Positions 29,619 through 37,006 of a DNA stretch of 47,219 nucleotides are shown piece after piece; position 1 is the stretch's first letter; each line of letters opens with the position of its first letter. The notes under the pieces are model-generated. The model was not told where the DNA came from, did not search any database, and saw only the letters and a list, made by a program, of their open reading frames with translations. The stretch spans positions 1-47,219 of the IMG/VR virus record IMGVR_UViG_3300025671_000111, one strand, 5' to 3'. The position numbers and the translations under genes were made by a program. Origin of the DNA: a virus.

Positions 29619-31334
29619 ATGAACGTAGAAGACAGAGAGATCAATGGATTCGCGATTGACAAGTTCAATCAGCACAACCTAGAAGTGGGTAAAACACAGG
29701 GCGTTTGTCCTATGTGTTCCCACGATAGGAAACCTGAAAATCAAAAGGCCAAGTGTGCGTCTTATGATTGGGAACGTGGTCTCGGAACCTGTCATAATTG
29801 CGATACAAGCTTTCAGCTACATACTTACCAACGCAAAGGTAATAGCGAAAAGGTTTATGTAAAGCCTGAACCTATTAGCTTACCTAAAGTAGGTACTAAA
29901 GTTGAAGAGTGGTTTGCATCGCGTGGTATATCGACTCAGACCTTAGCTGACCTTTGTGTCGGTGAAGGTCTTGAGTTCATGCCGCAGACAGGTAAGTCCG
30001 AAAATACCATCCAGTTTAACTACTTTATAGGTGATGAACTGATCAACGTTAAATATAGAGACGGTCGTAAAAACTTTAAGCTGTACAAAGGCGCTGAAAA
30101 AGTATTTTACAATATCAACTCTATCGTTGGTTACGAATCATGTGTCATTGTAGAAGGCGAGATGGACGTGCTTGCAATGCACGAGGCGGGAGTTAAAAAC
30201 GTTATATCAGTACCCAACGGTGCAACGTTAAACTCAAACAATCTCGATTACCTAGATAATTGCATCGACTATTTTGAAGACAAGACTGAGATTATCTTAG
30301 CTCTTGATACCGATGAACCTGGTCAAGCTCTTAAGCAAGAGTTTATACGTAGACTAGGCGCTGAGGTATGCTACTTAGTCGACTTCGATGATTGTAAAGA
30401 CGCCAATGAGTACCTGCTTAAACACGGTAAAGATAATTTACGTAATGTTATAAGCAGTTGTAAACAGGTACCGCTAGAAGGTGTATCAACATTATATGAT
30501 ATAGAAGATGAACTTAAAGACTTTGTACAAAATGGTTTTAAGCCTGGTTTCCAGGTCGGACTTCCTAACTTTGATAAGATATTCAGTACTTATACTGGTC
30601 AGTTCATCACTGTTACAGGTATCCCGTCTTCTGGTAAGTCTGACTTCGTTGATCAAATGGTTGTTGGTTATAATAACAACTATGGATGGAAGACTGCGTA
30701 CGCGTCGCCTGAAAACCAACCGACATATCTACACGCTCATAAGCTAATGCGTAAACACTGGCAAGATATGCCAACGCCAAGCGATATCGGCGGTGATCGA
30801 TGGAAGCAAGTAGCTGATCATGTTAATGACAACTATTTCTTTATTGATATGGACCGCTACACGCTTGAGTCTGTGTTACGCAAAGGCGCTGAACTTGTAA
30901 AACGTAAAGGTATTAAATGCTTAGTTATCGACCCTTTTAATAAGGTTAGAGACACAAACGCTAACTCTGATGATGTAAACCGTTACACAATGGAATACCT
31001 ACAGAAGATCGAAACGTTTGCTAAGAAGTATGATGTACTAGTATTTATTGTAGCTCACCCAACTAAAATGTATAAAGGACAAGATGGAAAAATTGAAGAA
31101 CCTACTATGTATAATATCAAAGGTGGTGGAGAGTGGTATGACGCTTCTTACCATGGACTCTTGGTCCACCGTGACTATGAAGCAAAAACGGTTAAAGCAA
31201 AAGTCCTCAAAGTCAAGTTCCAAAACTTAGGCGAGAACGGAGCTGAAGCTCATTTCACGTGGGAGCCTAGATCTGGTAGCTTTATACCTATGATGGCTGA
31301 TGTTGCACAAGATGACGCTATGCCATGGGAATAG
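29619..31334 (+). CDS. Bifunctional DNA primase-helicase (T7 gp4-like)
   Basis: A 571-residue protein. An N-terminal zinc finger has CPMCSHDR, then KCASYDW and CHNCDTS. A TOPRIM domain has CVIVEGEMDVLAMHEAG and LALDTDEPG. The C-terminal DnaB-type helicase has a Walker A GIPSSGKSDF, then YASPENQPTYLHAHKLM, a Walker B CLVIDPFNKV, FIVAHPTKM and a late IKGGGEWYDASYHGLLVHR. It would prime and unwind at the replication fork. It starts one base after the SSB-like gene stop. Confidence 0.93.
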   Translation: MNVEDREINGFAIDKFNQHNLEVGKTQGVCPMCSHDRKPENQKAKCASYDWERGLGTCHNCDTSFQLHTYQRKGNSEKVYVKPEPISLPKVGTKVEEWFASRGISTQTLADLCVGEGLEFMPQTGKSENTIQFNYFIGDELINVKYRDGRKNFKLYKGAEKVFYNINSIVGYESCVIVEGEMDVLAMHEAGVKNVISVPNGATLNSNNLDYLDNCIDYFEDKTEIILALDTDEPGQALKQEFIRRLGAEVCYLVDFDDCKDANEYLLKHGKDNLRNVISSCKQVPLEGVSTLYDIEDELKDFVQNGFKPGFQVGLPNFDKIFSTYTGQFITVTGIPSSGKSDFVDQMVVGYNNNYGWKTAYASPENQPTYLHAHKLMRKHWQDMPTPSDIGGDRWKQVADHVNDNYFFIDMDRYTLESVLRKGAELVKRKGIKCLVIDPFNKVRDTNANSDDVNRYTMEYLQKIETFAKKYDVLVFIVAHPTKMYKGQDGKIEEPTMYNIKGGGEWYDASYHGLLVHRDYEAKTVKAKVLKVKFQNLGENGAEAHFTWEPRSGSFIPMMADVAQDDAMPWE

Positions 31335-31612
31335 GTAACAACAAGAAGAAAAAGAAGGGTGGTCGAACACCGGTGTCAATAGGCTACAGTGATGAAAACA
31401 TGAGGCACGTTGCTTGGTGTATGAATAACAATATAGTCGTAGGCTTTACTCCTTTATGGGATACTAAAGACGAATGGCAAATTGATATTCAGATTAATGC
31501 AACTGTTAGTGTTGATCCAACGTCTTATAGAGGCGAAGAGGTTATGACTAAGGTTTACGAATACTATAAATACTATTACGATAAATACAATAAAGATGAA
31601 AACAAGATTTGA
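31325..31612 (+). CDS. Small hypothetical protein (95 residues)
   Basis: The start MGIGNNKKKKKGGRTPVS is basic and overlaps the end of the helicase gene by 10 bases. The rest is a beta-alpha pattern (NIVVGFTPLWDTKDEWQIDI) with a tyrosine-rich helix (VYEYYKYYYDKYNKDE). The family is unknown; it lies between replication and nucleotide-metabolism genes. Confidence 0.5.
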   Translation: MGIGNNKKKKKGGRTPVSIGYSDENMRHVAWCMNNNIVVGFTPLWDTKDEWQIDIQINATVSVDPTSYRGEEVMTKVYEYYKYYYDKYNKDENKI

Positions 31613-32234
31613 AAATGCAGATGAAGCATTTGTATATTTCTTAAATGAGATCAGATGTAATGGCATAGAGTTCGGTGATACCAAAGCTTTATTTAATGTA
31701 GGCTTTACACTGGAAAAACCACGCGATATGTTTATACTAGACAGAGAGCGTAATTGGAACAGAGAGTATGCAGAAGCTGAATGGCAGTGGTACTTGTCAG
31801 GTAACCCTAGCATAAATAAGCTAGGCGATATCTATGGTAAAATACCACCTATATGGACGCGAATGGCTGATGAAAATGGTAACGTTAATTCTAACTATGG
31901 CTGGCAGTGGAATCGTAACGATCAGCTAGAGAAAGTTATAGATAAATTATCTAATCCAAATACTAGACAAGCAGCTATAAGTATCTACGATGGCAAGGAG
32001 ATACACGCATATGATAACGATACTCCGTGTACTTACGCAGTGCAGTTTACAATACTAAACAACAAGCTTAACATGGCTGTGGTTATGCGATCAAACGATT
32101 TGTGGTTTGGTTTCTGCAATGATCAGTATTGTTTTGCTAGCTTACAAATGCTTGTTGCTTATCAGCTAGGTATTGATGTCGGTGAGTATTACCATTATGC
32201 TCATAATTTACACTTATATAATAATAAACTATGA
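31596..32234 (+). CDS. Thymidylate-synthase-family enzyme, probable dCMP hydroxymethylase
   Basis: A 212-residue protein with the ThyA fold landmarks in order: YGWQW (101-105), NPNTRQAAISIYD (120-132) and DTPCTYAVQF with the nucleophile Cys145. Then comes RSND (165-168), GFCNDQYCF (172-180) and HLY (206-208). Gapless alignment to E. coli ThyA (C146, R166, D169, N177, H207, Y209) places Asp176 at the base-selecting Asn177. Asp at that site is the mark of T4-type dCMP hydroxymethylase, which acts on dCMP instead of dUMP. The protein is shorter than ThyA after HLY. Next to it lie MazG-like genes that could provide dCMP by breaking down dCTP. Confidence 0.8.
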   Translation: MKTRFENADEAFVYFLNEIRCNGIEFGDTKALFNVGFTLEKPRDMFILDRERNWNREYAEAEWQWYLSGNPSINKLGDIYGKIPPIWTRMADENGNVNSNYGWQWNRNDQLEKVIDKLSNPNTRQAAISIYDGKEIHAYDNDTPCTYAVQFTILNNKLNMAVVMRSNDLWFGFCNDQYCFASLQMLVAYQLGIDVGEYYHYAHNLHLYNNKL

Positions 32235-32581
32235 AACAAATACTAACAACATGTATGATGCTAATAAGCTTAGCTTCGTACGCACAAGATACATTATGTA
32301 CGATGGTTACACTAGATGAAATAATCGTGTTTGACTACGTGACCAGCGAAGTTATAAACAGGGTTGATCACGACGGTGAGTACACACTCCGTATTGATGG
32401 CGGTAAGGTTATGTGTTTACATCTTTGCGATGAAAAGAAAAGATACAGAGACGTAACTACAACGTTTAACGACGGTGATAATATTAATAATACATTTAGC
32501 TCCTCTAATAACTCTTTATACACTAGAGAAGAGTGGGGTGATGTAACGATTAGAGTATCTAAAGCTAGACGTAGAAAATGA
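32231..32581 (+). CDS. Small secreted protein of unknown function (116 residues)
   Basis: It starts MKQILTTCMMLISLASYAQD, a clear Bacteroidetes-type signal peptide with likely cleavage SYA/QD. The mature part is beta-rich with three or more Cys (TLCTMV, KVMCLHLCDE) and ends in a basic tail VSKARRRK. It is unusual inside a replication and nucleotide operon, overlapping both neighbours by four bases. It may act in the periplasm to block superinfection or modify the envelope; this is speculation. Confidence 0.55.
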   Translation: MKQILTTCMMLISLASYAQDTLCTMVTLDEIIVFDYVTSEVINRVDHDGEYTLRIDGGKVMCLHLCDEKKRYRDVTTTFNDGDNINNTFSSSNNSLYTREEWGDVTIRVSKARRRK

Positions 32582-33387
32582 CGTACTGCATATACCATAT
32601 ACCAGGTAAAAAGATAGGTGTAACTAATAACCTGAAGGAACGAGTTACACGGCAACAAGGTTATACAGAAGATGAATATGAAATACTAGATATGTCGGAT
32701 GACATTTGCTATATCTCTCACAGAGAAATAGAGTTGCAGAAAGAATATGGCTACAAAGTAGATCGCAAACTGTATAAAGATTTAAACCCTATAAAACAAG
32801 AATTAAATTTAATGAAGATAAATATAACAGAACAAACAACTACGTTTCCGTGTCCGGTTAATAAGCTAAAAGGTAGACTTATGTACGAGATCGGTATGAG
32901 CTGGGAAACAGAGCACGGACGTTGTTGTATTGACGCTAAGTCGATAGACTGGATTATGAATAACGTAAAAACATCTATGTATAATAATGATAGATGCTAT
33001 GTATATAACAAAGCGTTCGCTAGATTCTTTGATAACAACAGTTTCACTGAAACAAAGACAGGTTCTCTACATATAGGTGGTCGTAGACAACCTGATCGTT
33101 TTGATTTAATTAGAGCGTGGGCTAATGAGCGAGGCTTATATGATAAAGGCGATACTAAAACTCAATACTTAAAGCTTATGGAAGAGGCTGGTGAGCTTGG
33201 TAGAGCCATACTAAAGAACGATGAGCCTGAGTTTATCGATGCTATCGGTGATATGGTTGTTGTGTTAACTAATCTAGCTAGACTAGGTGGTGTATCAATT
33301 GAAACCTGCATTGACTCAGCATACGACGTTATTAGTAAGCGTACAGGTAAAATGATTAACGGAACATTTGTAAAAGATACACTATGA
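32578..33387 (+). CDS. GIY-YIG-like domain fused to MazG-like NTP pyrophosphatase
   Basis: A 269-residue two-part protein. Residues 1-70 (YCIYHIPGKKIGVTNNLKER, then ISHREIELQKEYGYKVD) look like a degenerate GIY-YIG nuclease-type domain. The middle contains MYEIGMSWETEHGRCC. The C-terminal ~100 residues carry the MazG pattern: YLKLMEEAGELGRAILKN, then EFIDAIGDMVVVLTNLARL (ExxE...ExxD). If it hydrolyses dCTP or dUTP it would feed the neighbouring hydroxymethylase. The GIY-YIG catalytic residues are not all present, so that part may only bind DNA. Confidence 0.7.
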   Translation: MTYCIYHIPGKKIGVTNNLKERVTRQQGYTEDEYEILDMSDDICYISHREIELQKEYGYKVDRKLYKDLNPIKQELNLMKINITEQTTTFPCPVNKLKGRLMYEIGMSWETEHGRCCIDAKSIDWIMNNVKTSMYNNDRCYVYNKAFARFFDNNSFTETKTGSLHIGGRRQPDRFDLIRAWANERGLYDKGDTKTQYLKLMEEAGELGRAILKNDEPEFIDAIGDMVVVLTNLARLGGVSIETCIDSAYDVISKRTGKMINGTFVKDTL

Positions 33388-33665
33388 GCAGCAGAGAAAT
33401 AATGGATTCAAAGTCGGTAGATAATATTAAGACTTTCAAGTTTCGTGACCCAGTAGTACAACGCGTATGTGAAAAGTTTACGCAGCGATCTGACGAAGGC
33501 TTTGTTAAGTACGGTCGCACACTGCACGCTGAAATGAAAGGCGGACATAAAGATCTTGATGGGTATCTCAATGATATTCAAGAAGAACTAATGGATGCGA
33601 TATTGTATATACAAACAGCTCGTGAACTAATCCACGATATCGTTGGGACGAAAGACGACGCATAA
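33384..33665 (+). CDS. Small MazG-like helical protein (93 residues)
   Basis: VVQRVCEKFTQRSDEGFVKY, then GRTLHAEMKGGHKDLDGYLN and DIQEELMDAILYIQTARELI. The 'l..lQEElmDailYi' core is that of small all-alpha NTP-pyrophosphatase-like phage proteins. It overlaps the previous gene by ATGA and may assist it in dNTP pool control. Confidence 0.6.
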   Translation: MSSREIMDSKSVDNIKTFKFRDPVVQRVCEKFTQRSDEGFVKYGRTLHAEMKGGHKDLDGYLNDIQEELMDAILYIQTARELIHDIVGTKDDA

Positions 33666-34101
33666 AACTAAAAGCAAGAAACGAGGTCCAGTAAGGTCAA
33701 AGAAGGTTAAATACGATGGTATAACCTTCGCCTCGGGTCTTGAACGTTATATGTATCAAGCACTAAAGAAAGCTAAGATCAAAGCCGAGTACGAGCCGGA
33801 GACATTTGTTCTTCAAGAAGGATTTATGTGCGACATACAATGTTACGAGCGTCAGAGTAACGGTAAAGGCGATATGGTGAATCGCGGAGAAAAGAAAATA
33901 TTACCTATCAAGTACACTCCTGATTTCATCGGTGAGGGTTTTATAATTGAAACAAAAGGCAGGGCAAACGAAAGTTTTCCTATGCGTTGGAAGATGTTTA
34001 AGAAATACATTAACAAACACGATATGCCTGTGACTTTATATAAACCCCAGAATCAGAAGGAATGCGATAAGGTTGTTGAAATAATTAAAAGCAAACAATG
34101 A
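33643..34101 (+). CDS. DUF1064-like PD-(D/E)XK endonuclease
   Basis: Only a TTG at 33643 gives a plausible start: a basic lead (GRKTTHKTKSKKRGPV) followed by KVKYDGITFASGLERYMYQA. The nuclease core is YTPDFIGEGFIIETKGRANE, with the PD and ETK residues. The family resembles T7 endonuclease I-like/RusA-type junction nucleases of phages. It overlaps the previous gene by 23 bases. It probably resolves branched DNA before packaging. Confidence 0.75.
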   Translation: MGRKTTHKTKSKKRGPVRSKKVKYDGITFASGLERYMYQALKKAKIKAEYEPETFVLQEGFMCDIQCYERQSNGKGDMVNRGEKKILPIKYTPDFIGEGFIIETKGRANESFPMRWKMFKKYINKHDMPVTLYKPQNQKECDKVVEIIKSKQ

Positions 34102-34250
34102 GTTGGGAAATAACAATTGGGTTCTACCCAGGAATATTAGTAGGGTTTAGGTCTTACGAAGGAGATGATAGGAATAACCACGTGTTCTACCTACCATTTG
34201 TAGATTTATGTTTAACAGTTTTAAAAGAAGTAAATGAGCCAGATCAGTAG
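34098..34250 (+). CDS. Small hypothetical protein (50 residues)
   Basis: MSWEITIGFYPGILVGFRSY, then NNHVFYLPFVDLCLTVLKEV. Aromatic with a hydrophobic C-terminal helix. This 'ittGfypGvL.GfR.Y' type recurs in marine phage genomes as a small conserved unknown. It overlaps both the nuclease gene (ATGA) and the RNR gene (17 bases). Confidence 0.55.
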   Translation: MSWEITIGFYPGILVGFRSYEGDDRNNHVFYLPFVDLCLTVLKEVNEPDQ

Positions 34251-36099
34251 AGATATTTTATCAGATATTACAGTGCATATGAAGTATGCCAAGTATATAC
34301 CTGAGCTTAACAGAAGAGAAACGTGGGGAGAGTTAGTTACGCGTAACAAAGAGATGCATGTTAAGAAATATCCAGATCTGAAGCAACAAATAGAAGAAGC
34401 TTATGAAATGGTTTACAACAAAAAGGTTCTGCCGTCGATGCGATCTCTTCAGTTTAGTGGAAAGCCTATTGAGATTTCTCCTAATCGTCTTTACAACTGT
34501 AGTTACCTTCCCGTTGATCACATTGATAGTTTCAGTGAAACTATGTTCTTACTATTATCGGGATGTGGTGTTGGCTATTCAGTCCAGAATCACCACGTTA
34601 GAAAGCTTCCTTTCGTCATCAAGCCTTTTGAAAAACGAGAGAGAAGATTTGTAATCGGTGACAGTATTGAAGGTTGGGCTGACAGTGTGAAGGTACTTAT
34701 TGAGTCGTACCTCGGTGGTCGTAGATGTTCTAAGGTGAAGTTTGACTTCTCAGACATCAGACCTAAAGGTGCAAGGCTAGTGACGTCAGGAGGTAAAGCT
34801 CCTGGCCCACAGCCACTCAAAGAGTGTTTAGTTAAAATCAAAGGTATACTAGATGATAAAGAAGATGGAACACAACTTTCAAGTCTTGAAGTACACGATA
34901 TCATTTGTCACATCGCAGATGCTGTTCTGGCTGGTGGGATTCGACGTGCAGCACTCATATCATTATTTAGTGCAACGGATGAAGAGATGATCTCTTGTAA
35001 GTCAGGTAACTGGTGGGAGCTTAACCCTCAGCGTGGTAGAGCTAACAACTCTGCCGTGTTAATGAGACATAAAGTTAAGAAAGAGTTCTTTATGGATCTG
35101 TGGAAAAGAGTTGAAGCATCAGGAGCTGGTGAACCAGGTATCTACCTAAACAATGATAAGGACTGGGGAACAAACCCATGCTGTGAGATTGCTCTTCGTC
35201 CTTATCAGTTCTGTAACTTATGTGAGGTTAACGTATCAGATATAGTTGATCAAGATGATTTAAACGCTAGAGTTAAAGTTGCTGCCTTCATAGGTACGTT
35301 GCAAGCTGGTTATACAGACTTCCACTACTTACGTGAAGTATGGAAAGATACAACTGAGAAAGACGCTTTGATCGGCGTGTCAATGACAGGTATCGGCTCT
35401 AACAAGGTTATGAATCTTGATATGAAGAAAGCCGCTGATATTGTTAAGCGCGAAAACAGTAGAGTTGCAAAGCTCATAGGTATCAACAAAGCTGCACGTA
35501 CAACATGTGTTAAGCCAGCTGGTACCACATCTCTAGTACTGGGTACATCATCTGGTATACACGCTTGGCATAACAAGCATTACGTGCGTAGACTACGAGT
35601 TGGTAAGAATGAAGCTATTTATTCTTACCTAGTTAATAACCATCCTGAGTTAATCGAAGATGAATACTTCAGACCTCATGATACAGCAGTGATCAGTGTA
35701 CCGCAAGCGGCACCTGAAGGTTCTATTGTAAGAACTGAATCTGCTTTTGATTTACTTGAAAGAGTAAAGGCAGTATCAATAGACTGGGTTTCATCTGGAC
35801 ACAGGAACGGTTCAAACACTCACAATGTTTCTGCTACCATTAGTTTAAAAGCTAATGAGTGGGAAGAAGCTGGTGAGTGGATGTGGAAGAACAGGGAGTA
35901 CTATAACGGTTTATCTGTTCTACCATATAACGGTGGTACATATACTCAAGCGCCATTTGAGGACATTACTAAAACTAAATTCAATGAAATGGTTAAGTCG
36001 CTAGATACTGTTGACTTATCAAATGTAATGGAGACCGAGGATAATACAGATCTCTCTGGTGAGCTAGCTTGCGCAGGCGGATCGTGTGAGGTTACATAA
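34234..36099 (+). CDS. nrdJ: Class II (adenosylcobalamin-dependent) ribonucleoside-triphosphate reductase
   Basis: A 621-residue monomeric-type reductase. MRSLQFSGKPIEISPNRLYN gives the N-terminal substrate-Cys lead; then MFLLLSGCGVGYSVQNHHV, GGKAPGPQPLKE, GGIRRAALISLF, NPCCEIAL and FCNLCEVNVSD with the active-site Cys residues. TTCVKPAGTTSLVLGTSSGI matches the Lactobacillus leichmannii-type family. The C-terminal CAGGSC pair is the reducing dithiol. It makes dNTPs from NTPs using B12 radical chemistry. No small subunit or activase is needed. It is followed by a strong terminator. Confidence 0.92.
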   Translation: MSQISRDILSDITVHMKYAKYIPELNRRETWGELVTRNKEMHVKKYPDLKQQIEEAYEMVYNKKVLPSMRSLQFSGKPIEISPNRLYNCSYLPVDHIDSFSETMFLLLSGCGVGYSVQNHHVRKLPFVIKPFEKRERRFVIGDSIEGWADSVKVLIESYLGGRRCSKVKFDFSDIRPKGARLVTSGGKAPGPQPLKECLVKIKGILDDKEDGTQLSSLEVHDIICHIADAVLAGGIRRAALISLFSATDEEMISCKSGNWWELNPQRGRANNSAVLMRHKVKKEFFMDLWKRVEASGAGEPGIYLNNDKDWGTNPCCEIALRPYQFCNLCEVNVSDIVDQDDLNARVKVAAFIGTLQAGYTDFHYLREVWKDTTEKDALIGVSMTGIGSNKVMNLDMKKAADIVKRENSRVAKLIGINKAARTTCVKPAGTTSLVLGTSSGIHAWHNKHYVRRLRVGKNEAIYSYLVNNHPELIEDEYFRPHDTAVISVPQAAPEGSIVRTESAFDLLERVKAVSIDWVSSGHRNGSNTHNVSATISLKANEWEEAGEWMWKNREYYNGLSVLPYNGGTYTQAPFEDITKTKFNEMVKSLDTVDLSNVMETEDNTDLSGELACAGGSCEVT

Positions 36100-36118
36100 C
36101 CTAAACTACCGGATACAG

Positions 36119-36142
36119 AAAAGGGGACGCAAGTCCCCTTTT
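36119..36142. terminator. Bidirectional rho-independent terminator
   Basis: AAAAGGGGAC-GCAA-GTCCCCTTTT: a 10-bp stem, then TTATT. It lies between the convergent ends of nrdJ (36099, plus) and the small basic gene (36143, minus), and the flanking A-run and T-run suit both directions. This closes the early and late blocks. Confidence 0.85.
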
Positions 36143-36418
36143 TTATTCCCCACACTTTTTACTTGGGTTATTAACTTGTACCCAGTTTTCTTTTTCAAAC
36201 CAGTCTCGTAGCGTAGCTCCTTTCTTCCTCGCTCCTTTAACAAAGCTTTTGCTAGACCGTTTGTAGTCTCCTTTTTTAGCGGCAGTGCGTTTAGCTCTTA
36301 CAACTTTGTCACGCTCACTCTTGCTCATACCGCGAACCTTAGCAGCGGGTAAACACACTTTCTTTGTGCCTCCACCTTTTACTTTTTTAAACGGATTATT
36401 TTTTTGATTGTATGCCAT
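36143..36418 (-). CDS. Small basic DUF5872-like protein
   Basis: Ninety-one residues: MAYNQKNNPFKKVKGGGTKK, then VCLPAAKVRGMSKSERDKVV and a final TLRDWFEKENWVQVNNPSKK with CGE. The '.LRdWF.e.WV.v....k.CG' end recalls a small family shared by phages and giant viruses (DUF5872-like). The N-terminal leader NNPFKK matches the gene at 37986-38303. Its role is probably to bind nucleic acid within the particle; this is inferred. Confidence 0.6.
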   Translation of the reverse strand: MAYNQKNNPFKKVKGGGTKKVCLPAAKVRGMSKSERDKVVRAKRTAAKKGDYKRSSKSFVKGARKKGATLRDWFEKENWVQVNNPSKKCGE

Positions 36419-36583
36419 GTTGCTTTTTTAATTCGCGCTTAGCTGATCTAGCCAGCCTAGCCTGCTCAATTTTTCCCATAACCTCTGCTCTCTGCTCAAG
36501 AACTGTAAGAATCTGTATCTTTCGTGGTGTTGTGAGTACGACGAGCCTATTTAATAAAAGGAAATAAACAAATGCAAAAACAT
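36396..36583 (-). pseudogene. Frameshifted small membrane/coiled-coil gene (possible indel in a T-run)
   Basis: An open frame from a stop upstream of 36583 reads VFAFVYFLLLNRLVVLTTPR (one membrane span) and then TVLEQRAEVMGKIEQARLAR followed by a basic tail SAKRELKKQHGIQSKK and a stop at 36396. It has no start codon in frame, but the ATG at 36581-36583 followed by TTTTT would open this frame if the run held one more T. Either a homopolymer error, a pseudogene or a frameshift signal explains it. It overlaps the start of the next gene by 23 bases. Confidence 0.4.
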
Positions 36584-36613
36584 ATCAAAGAGTATGAAAA
36601 GTATATAAAAGCA

Positions 36614-36641
36614 GAAGCCGCTAGGCAATCCTAACGGCTTC
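36614..36641. terminator. Strong intergenic hairpin
   Basis: A 12-bp stem (on the minus strand GAAGCCGTTAGG-ATTG-CCTAGCGGCTTC, one T-G wobble) followed leftward by TGCTTTTATATAC. It ends the leftward message of the 84-residue gene at 36752. The surrounding 36584-36751 holds no other ORF I can support and is AT-rich near 36690-36740. Confidence 0.65.
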
Positions 36642-36751
36642 GTTTCTCTTTCAACACTTACACCATAAAGTTGGTTGGTGAGATATCTTAAATATTTTTC
36701 TTTCTACTTGATTGTACAAAGATAGATAAAAAAATGTTGCATTTGCAAATA

Positions 36752-37006
36752 TTAAAATGAAGTAAATGACAAAAATAACTGAAAACCAGATCCTTTAGGT
36801 TTTTTACCTGTACCAACTACCGGGTCTTTGCGTTTTTTCATTGGTCTATTAGTCTGCATATTAATAAACCAATTAGCAAGTTGCTTGTCTCTTGCTGTAG
36901 CATCTTTTCTAGCTTTGAGCTTACGTGCTTTCTCTATCGTAACGTCGCCACCATAAAGCTTAGATATTCTAGCTTTAAGTACTCCTCTGTATGCTTTACT
37001 TGCCAT
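36752..37006 (-). CDS. Basic helical protein (84 residues), C-terminus unusual
   Basis: MASKAYRGVLKARISKLYGG, then KARKLKARKDATARDKQLAN and RPMKKRKDPVVGTGKKPKGS. The 'KKPKGSG' phrase normally leads into a conserved C-terminus in similar phage proteins, as I recall; here it ends FQLFLSFTSF, so the end may be altered. It overlaps the phosphatase gene by 11 bases. Confidence 0.55.
   Translation of the reverse strand: MASKAYRGVLKARISKLYGGDVTIEKARKLKARKDATARDKQLANWFINMQTNRPMKKRKDPVVGTGKKPKGSGFQLFLSFTSF

Noticed and set aside
36572-36634. 20-residue plus-strand ORF with an upstream AAGGA
   Set aside because: It runs into the hairpin at 36614-36641 and lies opposite the likely minus-strand gene at 36396-36583; a chance frame is more likely.
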